From assembly GCA_950097015.1 (NCBI GenBank), contig CATNEN010000025.1, positions 6,004,001-6,068,000 on the forward strand: a stretch of DNA of 64,000 nucleotides, read 5' to 3'. Source of the stretch: Macrostomum hystrix. Taxonomy: Eukaryota; Platyhelminthes; Macrostomidae. Below are positions 25,819 to 38,202 of the stretch, one piece after another (position 1 is the stretch's first letter; the number at the start of each line of letters is the position of its first letter). The notes beneath the pieces were generated by a model. The model was given only the letters and a program-made list of their open reading frames with translations, made no database searches and had not been told where the DNA came from. A program made the translations under genes and the position numbers.

Positions 25819-27000
25819 TGTCGCTATGTGCAGCAACAGAATCGTCCGCTAGCGTATTTCGCTTCTTGTTACCGTGTTTTTATATTTCACTGACAGCTGT
25901 TAATCTCATAGCTCGGTTACTTAAATATTATTACTGTCCGTCTGGTGGCCAATATTTTCGTGATCCTCAAATTGAGTGTGCATCGTTTAGGCACTCAACA
26001 CAGATCTTCGAATCGAATGTACACTAGGGCACTAAACCTCAATTAAGTTTTTCTATGAGGCCAATTTCTCAAAACAGATCCCCATATTTAGCCTACATTG
26101 GGATACTTCCCACAGATCCACGATTTCGATTTCTTGGATAGTAGGGATTCTAGGCACCACTTTTAGGGTTCTTTTTAAGAACCAATAAGAATTGCTTACC
26201 TATTGTTAAGATTTGTGTTATTCTTATTTTTATCCACTACATTCCGATAACTATAAGTACAATTTTTTTCTCCACAAAATTAAAATGCATTCCGCTATGA
26301 GAAATAAGCCACAAAATAGGATTTTTAGCTGTGCTGAATCTCGGAAATCCTTACCAGTAAATGTAGCTTTTACTTTTTTAGAGCATATCAGCTTGTTATA
26401 TTTAAACTAAACTCAACTTGTCTATTGTCGCCATTCATGTGGTCGAGTATTTTATTAGTAGTAACAAATAATGTCTTTATTTGTGTTCTCAATCATGCTT
26501 GTGTGTGTCAATTTACCGCCATTCCAAAAACTTTTTTGTTTTATACACTTACGCATGTTGCTTAGTATATTTAATTAGAATGCAACTGACCAAGTAATCT
26601 CTATAAGTAATACATACATTCCCAATTTTTATATAGCATTGTGCTGAATCTCTTTAATTTAAGTACGGTAATACTAAGACTTTTTTACTCTTACGATAAA
26701 ACAGCTGAAGAAATAGTCTAAAATTTGGGTCCATTATTTCGCAACTCCATTCCTAATGCTTTAAATACTACTTGTGTACATATTTGCTGATCATTAATGC
26801 ACCATTTATTGACCGCTACTTTTATCATGCCTCCCTTGAAAATCAGTTTGTTATACAAGCTAACGAATGGGTCTCACTTTTTTTTAAATACGTGGCCTAC
26901 GTTTCAAATATTCAGTTATAATGTACTGTTTCGACGGCCGTTCATTTTTTATCGACTGCTAAACAAGTAAATGATTGCTAATAGTTTGGCTTAGTTTTTT
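25819..27000. other. 3' flank of the CASPR gene
   Basis: AT-rich unique sequence expected to include the CASPR 3' UTR. I see no AATAAA close to the stop. A few lone repeat-like CAGATCC motifs occur near 26080-26120. No further gene is supported. Confidence 0.5.
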
Positions 27001-27008
27001 ATATAGAA

Positions 27009-27260
27009 ATTGTAGCCTAGTCGCTAGTGCGTCAGACTCAGAACGTGTCGGTCGGAGGTTCGATTCCAGACTCCACTGTGTGTAGTAATACACTTACCTG
27101 TCCATTGCTTCTGTTCACCCAGTTGTTGAATAGGTAAATGATGTTAGGATTGGCCAAACCCTAGTCTATGGACTGAACAGCTGTGCCGAGCGATAGCTAC
27201 GGCTGTGCTGTCGGCTGCACATCTGATCAAATTGGGGCAGGTGTAATCAAATGTTGTTAC
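27009..27260 (+). mobile_element. Family-1 SINE
   Basis: Head TAGCCTAGTCGCTAGTGCG with B box GGTTCGATTCC, then the ACTCCACTGTGTG block, the CTATGGACTGAACAGCTGTG block and the CTGTGCTGTCGGCTGCACAT block. It ends in AATTGGGGCAGGTGTAATCA. Confidence 0.8.
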
Positions 27261-27499
27261 ATCACTTATTGCGAGTATACTTGACATATATAAGTTAAAT
27301 ATCTGCTTCCTTTGCTGCCCAGCGCCCAAATAGTTGAAGCGACTTGCTACACTTACCTTACCATACTACTATTATACGTACTAAACCAAAATCTGATAAG
27401 AGGTGGTTAAAGCATCTTCATATAGGCTTGGCAGTGAGATAAAAGAGAGTGGAGTGTGACTTATATTAGAAAGAACTAGAGTCCGAGCATTCGGAATAA

Positions 27500-27660
27500 G
27501 AATGCGATGACAGACGGACCAATCAGAAGCCGGTGACATACGGACCAATCAAAATGCGAGAACAGACGGATCAATCAGAAGCCGGTGAGATACGGACCAA
27601 TCAGAATGCGAGAACAGAGGGACCAATCAGAAGCCGGTTAGGCGCGGACAAATCAAAAGG
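27500..27660. repeat. Short minisatellite with CCAAT motifs
   Basis: Six to seven imperfect units of about 24-28 bp, each containing CGGACCAATCAGAA. On either side (27300-27500 and 27660-28440) the sequence is unique and AT-rich, with nothing else supported. Confidence 0.75.
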
Positions 27661-28444
27661 CGACAAGATTAAGAAAATGTGGTTATGTCACAGTTGGGCA
27701 CGACGACGGGTAGAATAGTGATTAAATATTATTTTTATTTCCTCAAATCCTAATTAACGTTTCTCACATATGGGAGCGTGAAGAGAAGCATGAGAAACAT
27801 GCTAATTTTATCGAGCGAAAAGCTTTCTTTACAGAATTTTAGCTCTTGACCAAAATGTATAGTCTTGGTTATTTTATAAATGAAGAAAAGCACGCGAGGC
27901 GAACTACCAAGTAGATAAAGAATTAACAAACAGTGTCGATTTTTGTGTACAACATTACCATTGTACAGGCTAGTATTAATTCCATACTTGCAGTATTCGC
28001 AATTTTATCATGCAATTCAGTGCATTATATATTTATTTGTGATTCGGATATGGGATCAATCAAGACAGAACTCGGAAATCTTTTAAATTGAGTCAAATAT
28101 TGTGAATGCCTTATTGTATTGCATAAAACAATTTTTGCACAACAAAATGAAGTATTTTTAGACTACATTGTTCTCAGAATTGACATCTTAAAAGATGCTT
28201 GCCAGACTTATATCCGGCCGTAGTTCATGATATCTACTTGACAGCTAATCATATTATTGATTGATATTTTTGTACCAATCAGGCCCATGATGCGTTAGGC
28301 AAGTAAAACTCCATCTGGTTCGACTTGCTTACTGAAAAGTAAAAAATAATTAATTTAAGCTTTGAGACATAGGTATCGCATTTTAGGAATTACTCATTTA
28401 ATTTCGTTTGCTGACTGTATTTTGCTTTACTCTAGCTATGTAGC

Positions 28445-28890
28445 CTCTCAGCCTACCCTCTACCCCTCTCCCAGGCCACACTCTACCCCTCTCCCAGCCA
28501 AAACTCTACCCTCTCCCAGGCCACACTCTACCCCTCTCCCAGGCCACCCTCTACCCCTCTCCCAGGCCACACTCTACCCCTCTCCCAGCCAAAACTCTAC
28601 CCCTCTCCCAGCCCACACTCTACCCCTCTCCCAGCTCACACTCTACCCCTCTCCCAGCTCACACTACCCCTCTCCCAGCCAAAACTCTACCCCCCTCCCA
28701 GCCCACAATCTACCCCTCTCCCAGCCAAAACTCTACCCCCCCTCCCAGCCCACACTCTACCCCTCTCCCAGCTCACACTACCCCTCTCCCAGCTCACACT
28801 ACCCCTCTCCCAGCCCACACTCTACCCATCTCTCAGCTCACACTCTACCCATCTCCCTGCCCACACTCTACCCATCTCTCAGGAGACTCT
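28445..28890. repeat. C-rich minisatellite near the 3' end of MTMR9
   Basis: Irregular units of 20-28 bp with core CTCTCCCAGCCCACACTCTA and CTCTCCCAGCCAAAACTCTA variants. The open frame 28362-28892 across it is a repeat artefact. Confidence 0.9.
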
Positions 28891-29030
28891 AACAAATTAG
28901 CAATCTTAGCCTAACCTATACTCCACTCATCACCCACCTCCACTTCCCTCTCCACCAGGCCTAGTGGCGTGCCTACTCTCTCAATTGCATGGTAGTCAAA
29001 GTCCAAATTGAGCAGTCAAGCAGCCACTAC

Positions 29031-32000
29031 TCACAGCCTGGCCAGCCTGTCCTCAAGCTCTCGTTCCCGCCTGATGGAGGCGGCCAGCCTAGCTGCAAGA
29101 CGTTCGCCAGGCGGCGGCGGCAGCGCCAACGGGCAGCAGACGGCGCCGAGGTAGAGCTCCGTCCAGGGCGTCAGCTCGGCCGGTCGGATGTCGGCTAAAA
29201 GTACGGCGGCCGCGACTGTAGGCCCGGACAATCGCCGCTCGTCGTACAGTGGATTGATGAATTTATCTCTAACTTCCGACTGTTCAAAGTGCGACCAGAG
29301 CGAGACGGTGGACTCGGCGGCTCTCAGACGGGCCCTCATGGCGCAGTCGTCAAATAGAAACGTGCCATAGTTTGAGCTGTAGGCATGCTCGGCCAGTTCA
29401 GCAAGCAAGTCGACGCTAAACTCGAAGGCGGCCGGATACTGGCGGCAGAGACAGCGGCAGCAATCCAGGAAGAGTAGGAACACTGGAGAAGAATCGGCCA
29501 GCTGGAGCTGCTGTTGCTGCAACAACTGCTGCTGGAGCTGTTGCTGCTGCTGCAGCTGCTGCTGTTGCTGTTGTTGCATACTGTAGAGAGCGGAACGCGC
29601 GCAACGCCGGTGAAACGGATGGCTGAGCTGCACGAATGTCCGATCGATGGCAGCCTAAAGTGTGTGCGTCGTAAAGATTGACAGTAATACAAATAGTACA
29701 ATTTTGTTATCTATTGATTATATCATAGACAAAGTACGAGCATCGCAAAGATGCTTGCGAAGTGGGCAAGGACGTTTAGAAGGGCGTCATGTGAGTGTAC
29801 ATAGTTCGATGGGTTAGAAGTTTTAATATGGCGTCATCTGGGCGTCATCTGGGCGTACATCAGCCGAGGGGTTAGAAGTTTTTGAAAGGCGTAAAGTGTG
29901 CGTACATTAGCAGAGGGGTTAGAAGCTATTAAATGGCGTCATGTGGGCGTACATCAGCCGAGGGGTTAGAAGTTATCAAATGGTGTCATGTTGGTGTTTA
30001 TCAGCCGAGAGATTAGAAGCTATAAAATGGCGTCATGTGGGCGTACATCAGCCGAGGGGTTAGAAGTTATCAAATGGTGTCATGTTGGTGTTTATCAGCC
30101 GAGAGATTAGAAGTTATAAAATGGCGTCATGTGGGCGTACATCAGTCGTGACTCGTGGGGTTAAATGTCTAAGTAAGGCGTCAAATGCGCTGTGGGAAGT
30201 TTTGGAATCGTGCCTTTTTAATGAATAGGGTTCAACAAAGGTAATTGGCCTTACGAGGAATCCATCGAGCCGCCTGGCCTCGGGGCACAGCATGACCTGG
30301 ACCAGGGCAGCCAGCAGCAGCGTGTAGTCGCTGCCACCTCGGCCGTGCAGAAATACGCAGGCGAATTCGCGGGCACCCGGACCGTCCAGCAGGTTAGCCA
30401 GCTGGTTGGCAGCCTCTAGAGTGCGCTGCAAGACGTCCATCCAGTGCGGCACGCTTGTGACGCCTCCGACGCCGCCGCTGCCAGCGCCACGCCGCTTCAA
30501 CGGCAACGAATTGCCGCTGGCGCCGCTGCCGCCGACAGCGTCAGATTTTTTAAACTGACGCGGCATACTGGAGTCCAACGATTCCGAAGTTAGAGACGCC
30601 ACGAGGCGGCACAGCGAGGACAACAGTTCGCCAGTTGGCGGCAGGTCTAGGTAGCGCCCGCGCCACTGGTTGTAGTGCTGCGGCGGTTCCACACCCCCTG
30701 GAGATTCAGGATTGTCTATTGGCAATAATGTGCTTGCAAATCAATGGGCAACCTTCAATTCACATTAATGGGGTGAGTGGCAGAGAGGTTAATGCGTTTG
30801 CCATTCGCACCAACGTCCCTGAGCTCGATTCCACGGCGAGGCCACATTCATTTGAGGCGCAGCCGCGGAGAAAAGGCTTGGGGGCTTGTCATGCAATTTA
30901 CGCCCTTGAGGACCCACCTCCAGGGCAAAGCGAGAGTGTAAACTGCCTGACGATGAGAATGTCAGGGCAGATGTACACACCTGTGTGAGCGTGTGCCTGC
31001 GTACGGTATCTGTGTGCTTGTGTGCTCAAGAGTCAGCGAAATGGGTAGAATTGCCTCTTCGCTGGCTGCGGGTCTAGTGTCGCCAAAAATCATGTGCCAC
31101 TGCACGCAGCCCTCCTGCTATGACCTGCCATTGCTTCCTCACCCTCTGCCTTGGCAGCCTTCGCCGATCTCGTGTCCACCAGGCAGCCGAACAGTCGCTG
31201 ACCGCCAGCCAATCGGCAGCTAATATCAAGAGCGGCGGCTAGTAGAGCCATATCAGCCGGGCAGCGCTTATCATTGGCTACACCGGCACCAACCAATAGG
31301 AATCGCCGAGTAGTCGGATGCAAATAGGCCAGAACAGGGAACCGACCGCCAATACGGTGCCTTGCAGATTCGGTCAGTTGTTTATCATCTAAGCGGGCTG
31401 GCACAATCACTCGGTTCGGATAGGCTACGCACAGCCTCTGGCCGGTGTTAACCTCGCTAAGTCGCCAATCTGCCAGATCACAGTCCGGTGGTAGGCCGGC
31501 CAGAGTGTACTTTAGCCAATGAGATAACTGATTAGCGAAACCTGGCAGCCGGAAATGAAATTGAAAGCACAGGCTCTGCTCTAGGGCGCGCCGGCTGGTT
31601 AGCAGGTCGGATAAGTTACGAAGTGATTGATAGACATCTTGGCCAAGCTTGTCGCCTGGCACAGTGACTAAGTACATAGCCAGGGTGCGACAGCGCAACA
31701 GCAGATGGGTATAACAGCCAGACACTGAGCGATCAATGCCATCTAGATTGTCGTGACGAATCTCCTATGGAAGTGTTTCAGTCGATGTATGAATAAAAAT
31801 CTAGATGAATAAAAATGTAGTCTCTTTCATAATCACTACTCTGTAGCCCAGTGTTTAGAGCTTTGGCCTCCTGACTGACAGGTCGAGAGTTAGAAAGCTA
31901 CAAGAATAGCAGAGTGAAGGCCCAATTGAGTTTGTAGCATCAATCTATCTAAGTTTATAGTTCAACATTCGAAAAGTATACCAGACTATTTAGCTCAATA

Positions 32001-32879
32001 CAGTAAGCAACATACGAAAATAATAATGTAATTTGTAGATTCACAATTGTATACTTATTATAACCTCTTATTATCTTCTTACTTACTATATTGTATATAA
32101 ATGAAGATTGAACCAAAATGTAGTTAATAAACATTGAATATGTAACTATTTCATTATTCAAATAGAAACATTTAGGCCATTTTTCTATTGTAACTATTAA
32201 TGTTATGTATGAATACATGAACATGTTTGTAGATGCACACTGCTATGTTTAGCTAATAAAATATGTAAATTATTGCTATGGGTATGCACAGAGCAGCAGA
32301 CTAGTCAAAATATAGCAATATAAAACAGTATATAAAAGTAAATAAATTATAAATTTACTATTAGCTAAGTGCAATCAATTGTAAATGAATATGCTTTTAC
32401 TGTTAAGGATGTTTAATTTAGTGTTAAAAAGAAAATAGAGAATATAGAAATTCGCTATAGAGCAATAACATATTGTGCCTGTATCCCACTCTAAGACCAC
32501 TCAATCTGCAATTCACCTGCAAGATCTACAAGTCCAAAAAGTAGGGCACAATCAATACTTTAACACAACATATTATATTCCAGATAGCTACTAGTGATCT
32601 AGCTATAGCTATCATCAAAGAAATAAAAAATCTGAACATGTTTCTAATTACATGAATATGTATTTTGGATCGCTATTTCCATGTAGAATATTCTTGAGTG
32701 AGAGTCAAAAAAGTTTTTTTACATAGAATTTGACTTACGATTTGACGACCATCTGTGGTAAAAAACACAGAAAAATATGATGTTAAGGAAAGGCAAGAAG
32801 ATACTTGCGGTGTCGAGCCAATCTTTGAAATAGTTACATTGTCCACTCTAGTAACTAATACATGCTCCTGCAATTCCAT
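29031..32879 (-). CDS. MTMR9: Myotubularin-related pseudophosphatase, MTMR9 type, complete
   Basis: Four exons: 32739-32879, 31143-31764, 30255-30697 and 29031-29654. Splice phases all agree (1830 nt, 609 aa; the family member is about 550). The N-terminus MELQEHVLVTRVDN and the NLDGIDR segment match the MTMR9 PH-GRAM domain. GGRFPVLAYLHP, CLVDTRSAKAAKAEGG and HYNQWR are phosphatase-fold landmarks. The active-site loop at about 372-380 reads HGRGGSDYT: the catalytic Cys is Gly and the Arg is Tyr, so it should be catalytically dead, as MTMR9 is known to be. Such proteins bind and activate active MTMR6-8 lipid phosphatases. A C-terminal coiled coil (about 585-609) fits that dimerising role. Oddities are a Gln-rich insert (about 428-453) inside the fold and a Gly/Ser-rich insert before the loop. 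Confidence 0.92.
29760..30160. repeat. 47-bp minisatellite in MTMR9 intron 3
   Basis: About eight units of roughly 47 bp with core GGCGTCATGTGGGCGTACAT, then CAGCCGAGGGGTTAGAAG. Two subtypes (GGGCGTACAT and TTGGTGTTTAT) alternate, so the last copies form about 94-bp dimers. Confidence 0.9.
30771..30988 (+). mobile_element. tRNA-derived SINE, family 2, in MTMR9 intron 2
   Basis: A-box-like TGGCAGAGAGGTTAATGCG and B box GCTCGATTCCACG, followed by GGCGAGGCCACATT, GGCGCAGCCGCGG and AGGGCAGATGTACACACCTG. A second copy at 48580-48785 aligns along its whole length, which shows this is a dispersed family distinct from family 1. Confidence 0.8.
31845..31905 (+). mobile_element. Family-1 SINE head fragment in MTMR9 intron 1
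   Basis: CTGTAGCCCAGTGTTTAGAG followed by CTGACTGACAGGTCGAGAGTT resembles the tRNA-like head. The body is missing. The rest of intron 1 (31905-32738) is unique AT-rich sequence with nothing else seen. Confidence 0.55.
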
Positions 32880-33910
32880 TTCTCTCTACAAGTGTAGTAG
32901 TCGAAGCTACGTTTTGACCAGTAAGGTCAAGTCCAAGAACATTAGTTATATATTTTTACAAATGTAAAATGGGTTAGTACTTCTTTAGTATGCTTATATA
33001 TAGCGTGTTCTCTTGAAAAAAGCAATAAACAGTTCGAACCTACGGCATAAATTGCGTTCCGATTCAAGCAAGTAATTAAAATTGAAAACATGAAGTTTTC
33101 TATTTTAAGTGTCGCAGAAAATTATATTTTTGAATTATTGTTTACGAGTTATAACTTCAGTATCTCTATATGTCTATTTACAGTCCAAAAGTTTTACGAA
33201 TAAGATATTTGCTAAGTGAAAAGAATAAAATATTTGAGTTGGTTACTTAGGCTGACTATTAGGCAACGTCAAAGCAAGAAGATGTACTCACGACCATGAG
33301 GAGGAGTAGCATCAGTTTTTATTACTGAGTTCTAGGTTACTGTGCGATAGAGGAAAAATGTAAATCGACAGCAGCCAAACTGAATCCTACTGGCCTTGCT
33401 ATTAGCAACCTTGGCTAATCCATTCAATTTACGAAGATAAGACAAAAATTATTTCTACGGTACCGTGGGGATAAGCACTGCCATCTTGCTTTACATTTGT
33501 AATGGTAGGCTACTTTAGTTCTATTCCACTCCACTGAGGAGATATTTTTAGGCCTATCATTCAGTAATTACTTTCCTTGATATTTAGCTACTTCGCTACT
33601 AGCTAGGCTGTTAACTAGTTAAGAGACTTCGATTTAAAAAAAACCTTAGCAATTAGCAGTTAGCATAGTATTAGGCCTAGTAATTAGGCCTAGGGCCTAG
33701 CATAAATTTAGCATTGCATCATATTGTTTCATCAAAACAACATAACCCATATTCCATAGCTACAATAGACATGATAAGCTTACTTTAATTAAATTAGATT
33801 GCTACATTTGCTATTTTTTTTATAGTGCTACAAAAATCAGCTTACAAACACTTTAATTTGTTGGCCATCTCCTAGTTTATAGTGTTAAAATATTTTTTCC
33901 TTGTCATACC
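32880..33910. other. 5' flank of MTMR9
   Basis: AT-rich unique DNA between the MTMR9 start and the LTR retrotransposon. A TTGTAG upstream of the MTMR9 ATG (on the minus strand) could be a trans-splice acceptor, but its pyrimidine tract is weak. Confidence 0.45.
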
Positions 33911-34200
33911 TGTGAAGTCGTGGGTCAATTGAAGAACAGAAGCAAACACATTGAGCAGGTTGCAGGACAGTCACAAGCGCAAACTCTAGCCGTGCACCTT
34001 CGATCAATATATATTGTGCCAGACAGGAATGATTCAGCAATCACACGAGATAACAATAGGGTCAATAGGGTGGAGGATGGGTGGTTGTATAAGACACATC
34101 AAAGTAAATAACAGCGGCGGGGGTGGCACGCGCGCACTTAAATAAACTGAACTATTACAACAACGACAGTGACTGCACTAACAATTGCCATAGCCCGACA
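33911..34200 (-). repeat. 3' LTR of the Gypsy element
   Basis: Terminal direct repeat, 288 of 290 positions identical to 38203-38492. It contains ATATATATT and TATAAGACAC stretches. The 63-codon frame inside it is non-coding. Confidence 0.95.
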
Positions 34201-34214
34201 TCTCCCCCCCTAGG
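34201..34214 (-). other. Polypurine tract
   Basis: On the minus strand CTAGGGGGGAGA directly precedes the 3' LTR, the expected site of plus-strand priming. Confidence 0.75.
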
Positions 34215-34259
34215 CTAGAAACATCCCAGTCAATCCGCATAGTCCATTCAAGTCCCTAA

Positions 34260-37200
34260 TCACGATTGCAACCGCTCGGGTGGTCGCCTTTGCCATAGCG
34301 GGTAGCGACGATGACGAGCTGGTGTGTCTGTCGGGGATGTTGCATTGCTAGCGTCGGCGGCGTCGGTGGCGTCGGCGGCTGCCCCGACTGTCGGCGCCTC
34401 AATGTCTTGACCGCCAGGCTCCGCCAAGGTCGATGGTGCCTCGGCTGTGACTACTAGCGGGGTCACGGGAGTTGTCGGCGGTGGGAGGGTGGCCGACAGC
34501 AGCTGGTTTGTGTGCGGCCGGTGGATAGTTCCGCGAACATAGACGGCGCAGTTGCGGGACCTGGCGGAAACGACAGTGCCCTCTGTCCAGCGGCCGCCGC
34601 CGGTCCTGGCATCCGAGCTGAAGTCGCGCAGCAGCACTGGGTCGCCGGCATGGAACTCACGTGCTCGCGGCTGCTGCTCCACTTGCTGCTCTTGGCGCTG
34701 CTGCATGCTGTTCGTCAGCGATGGCATCAGTAGGTCCAGCCGGCTGCGTAGTCTGCGACCGATGAGCAGCTGACTGGGGGCCGCGCTGGTGATTGAGTGC
34801 GGCATGTTGCGGTAGGAAATTAGCATTTGTTGCAGTGCGGCTGTCGAGTGGCCGCTCTTGAGCAGATGTCGCTTGAGCACCTGCACGAATCTCTCCGCCT
34901 GGCCGTTTGTGGCCGGGTGGAAGGGCGCCGAGAAGACGTGACGAATGCCGTTGCGCCTGGTGAACTCGCTGAACTCCCCTGAGGTAAACTGCGTGCCGTT
35001 GTCAGAGACCAGCACGCGCGGAATGCCCAGTCTCGCGAACACCTCACGAAGACGCTCAATGGTCGCCGCCCCGTCACACTGTGCACCTGCAGAACCTCCG
35101 GCCACTTACTGAAGGCGTCCACAATGACCAGGTAGGTGCGGCCGTTGACGGGCCCGGCGAAGTCAATGTGCAGCCTTGCCCACGGTTCGGCTGGGAACGG
35201 CCACGGCTGCACCGGCGCCTTGGGGCGGATTGGCCTGGTTCAGCATGCAGGTCCGGCAGGCCTTGACGGTCATCTCGAGCTGCCTGTCCAGACCGGGCCA
35301 CCAGACGTAGCTGCGGGCCAGCGCTCGCATGCGGTTGATGCCGGGGTGCGCCTGGTGAAGCTCATCCAGCATGCCTTGCCGCAGGGCCGTCGGTACCACT
35401 ACTCGGGCACCCCACAGCACGCAGCCCTGCTCGACGCTCAGCTCATCTTGCCGCCTCGCAAAGTCTGTCAGGTCCAATGACGCCATCGGGGCGCCAGTCT
35501 GCAGGCAGCGAAGCACCCGGCCGAGGGTAGCATCCAAACGCGTGTGCCGTGCCACCGCCTGAGCTGTGATAGCAGACCCAGTCTCCTCGTCGAGCAGCAG
35601 GGCGTTTACGGCCGGCTCCTCCTCGAACTGTCTCGGCAGCGGCAGCTGGGACAGTGAATCGCAGTTTGCGTGTTTGCTGGTGGGCCGGAACTCAAGCGCG
35701 TAGTCATAACCAGCCAAGCGGATCGCCCAGCGCTGCATGCGGGCAGCCGCGTGCTCAGGGATGCCTTTGTGCTCGCCTAGAAGTCCCAGGAGCGGCTTGT
35801 GGTCGGTCACGATGACAAATTTGCGGCCTTGCAGGAACTGATTGAAACGCTGGAGGCCGAACATGATCGCAAGGGCCTCTTTGTCCAGCTGCGAGTAGCC
35901 CTTCTGAGCCATAGTCAGGCTGCGGCTGGCAAAGGCGATCGCTCGGTCCTGGCCGTCCATGCGATGTGTCAGCACCACGCCGAGTCCGTAGGGGCTGGCG
36001 TCGCACTCTAATCGCAGCGGCAGCTTCGAGTCGTAGTGAACAAGCACCGGAGACTCGAGCAGTAGGCGCTTGGACCTCTGGAAGGCCAGCTGCTGGGGCT
36101 CTCCCCAGCACCAGCGGGCGTTCTTAGTCAGCAACTGGTTGAGCGGAGTGACCACGGTAGACAGATGAGGCAGAAACTTACTGTAGTGAGTTAGCATGCC
36201 GAGATAGGCTCGAAGCTGACTGCAATCAGTGGGCGCCGGTGCGTCCTGCACTGCCATCACCTTCTCCGCCAGCGGCCGCAGACCTTGGCTGTCGATCCGA
36301 TGGCCCAGGTAATCGACCAAGTCGCGGAAGAACTCGCACTTGTCCTTGTTTAACCGTAGACCCGCCTCCTGGAGGCATTGAAGGACCTTGGCGAGATTCT
36401 CACGATGATGCTGCAGAGTTCTGCCTGTCACCAGGATATCGTCAACGAAGACTTGCACCGACTCCAGGTCACCGAGCAGAGAGTCGAGCGTGCGCTGGAA
36501 CACGGCACTGGCGCAGTTGATGCCAAATGGCATGCGGTTCAGCTGGAACAGACCTCGCTGCGTATTGATGGTCAAGAAAATCTTACTGTCCTTAGACAGG
36601 GGCAGCTGCAGAAAGGCGTTCGACATGTCCAGCTTGGACCACTTGCAGCCGCCGCCCAACTTAGCGAACAAGTCTTCGATGCGTGGCAGCGGGTACAGCT
36701 CTGGCGTAGCCTCCGCATTGTAGGTCAGCTTATAGTCTCCGCAGATCCGCACTGCACCGTTCTTCTTAACCACGGGCACGATGGGCGCCGCCCAGTCTGA
36801 GTACTTGACTGATGTGATGATGCCGTCCGCCACCATTCGCCGAAGCTCGTCGTCAACGCGTTCTCGGAGCACGTAGGGGACCGGCCTGGCCTTGAAAAAG
36901 CGTGGCTTAGCCTCCGCAGGCATGTGCAGCTTCACCTTGCCGTGCCGATAGGTGCCCAGGCCGCCTTGGAAGACCTCGGGAAACTGCGCGATCAGACCAT
37001 CCGCCTCGCCAGTCACCGAGTTGACTTGCCCGAAGATCCTCGGCCAGTCAAGTTTCAGCTTCGCCAGCCAGTCTCGGCCGAGCAACGCGACGTCGCCTTG
37101 TTCGACGACCAGCAGTGGCAGCCGCAGGTCCTGGCTGTTGTGCTGGACGGTGACCTCCGCCTGCCCGACTGGCCGAAAGCTTTCTCCAGTGTAGGTACGC

Positions 37201-38153
37201 AGCACCGTGGAGGTCGGCGACAAGCGCAAGTCCGGCAGGACCTCCTCTTGCAGGTTCTTGGGTATGACAGTGAGGGCAGACCTGGTGTCCACCTCGAAAC
37301 AGCATGGGCTGCCCTGAACAAGCAACTTGACTACCAGTCCCTTGCTTGATCCGCCTTGCCTAAGGCTGAAAATGGGCTCCTGCGCCTCAGCCGGCTCGGG
37401 ATCTACTTTGTGCAGCCTGGATGACTTGCACACCTTCCGGATGTGGCCGACCTTACTGCAGCCATGGCATTTGGCCTCGCGCAGCTTACACTGCTGCCGA
37501 CTATGGGCGCCGCCGCAGCTTGCACACGCACTTGCGGCCGAGCACGACTGCGCTGCCCGAGCTGGGTCAGCGAAGCTGGCAGCTGACTGGCGAGGAGCTT
37601 GCCTGCTGACGTCCTTAACTCCCTTGGCTCCAGATGGGTTCCTGTGCGGGCGCAGGTGGGCCACTGGCTCGGCCCTGTGTGTCATCTCGGATGAGGACAT
37701 CTCTGCCGTCTCCAGCGTTTCAATCTTCTTAGTCAGGGCATCAAAAGTCGGATCCTCAATTTCCAGAAGCTTCGCTCGGTGGGCGTCACTGCGTATGCCG
37801 AAGATGAGCTGGTCGCGTAGCCTCTCAGTCAGAGTAATGCCGAACTTGCAGTGCTCAGAAGCTGCTTTGAGACTGGCAACGAAGTCAGTGAAGCTCTCGC
37901 CGGGTCTCTGGATGCGCTGCTGAAAACGAAATCTGGCCAAGAGCATTGATGTTTTTGGAGCGTAGTGATCCTTCAGCAGCTGTGTCAACGTTTCGTAGGG
38001 CTTGGAGGACACTGCGTCTGGCAGGCACAGGTTGCGGAGCAGCTTGTATGCCTCTTCTCCAATGACTGTGATCAGGGTTGCAACCTTCGCTTCGTCTTTA
38101 ACTTCCTTGTAGACCAGGTACTGATCTAGCCTCTCGATGTAAACCTCAAACAT
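34260..38153 (-). pseudogene. Gypsy gag-pol polyprotein, frameshifted in integrase
   Basis: The first frame (38153 to 35163, 996 codons) carries a gag-like region (1-215) and two CX2CX4HX4C zinc knuckles near 215-245. It continues with an aspartic protease, reverse transcriptase with FVDD and RNase H (TDHKPL), then the HHCC zinc region of integrase. The protease site reads DTRS where the family has DTGS, which would probably abolish activity. The reading then moves to a second frame near 35200 (integrase core with HIDFAG) and a third near 35090 (SDNGTQF and NGQAERF, then a chromo-like C-terminal part ending at 34260). At least two frameshifts therefore break integrase. An ATG at 38190 opens a different frame that stops almost at once, hinting at a third indel at the gag start. 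Confidence 0.93.
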
Positions 38154-38190
38154 CAGAGTTTGCAGAGAGTGTAGGAATAGTCGCAGCCAT

Positions 38191-38202
38191 CTTCGTCGCC
38201 AC
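38191..38202 (-). other. Primer-binding site
   Basis: Directly after the 5' LTR on the minus strand the sequence GTGGCGACGAAG begins one base before a TGGCGAC typical of tRNA-primed Gypsy elements. The exact tRNA is not determined. Confidence 0.6.

Noticed and set aside
29336-29701. Ser-rich frame antisense-phase to MTMR9 exon 4
   Set aside because: Alternative frame through the Gln tract; the MTMR9 frame matches the family across the exon.
33920-34111. 63-codon frame found twice, at 33920 and 38212
   Set aside because: It lies within the two LTRs, so its duplication reflects LTR identity, not a gene family.
35136-37923. Plus-strand frames within the retrotransposon
   Set aside because: Antisense shadows of the gag-pol reading frame, with no family resemblance.
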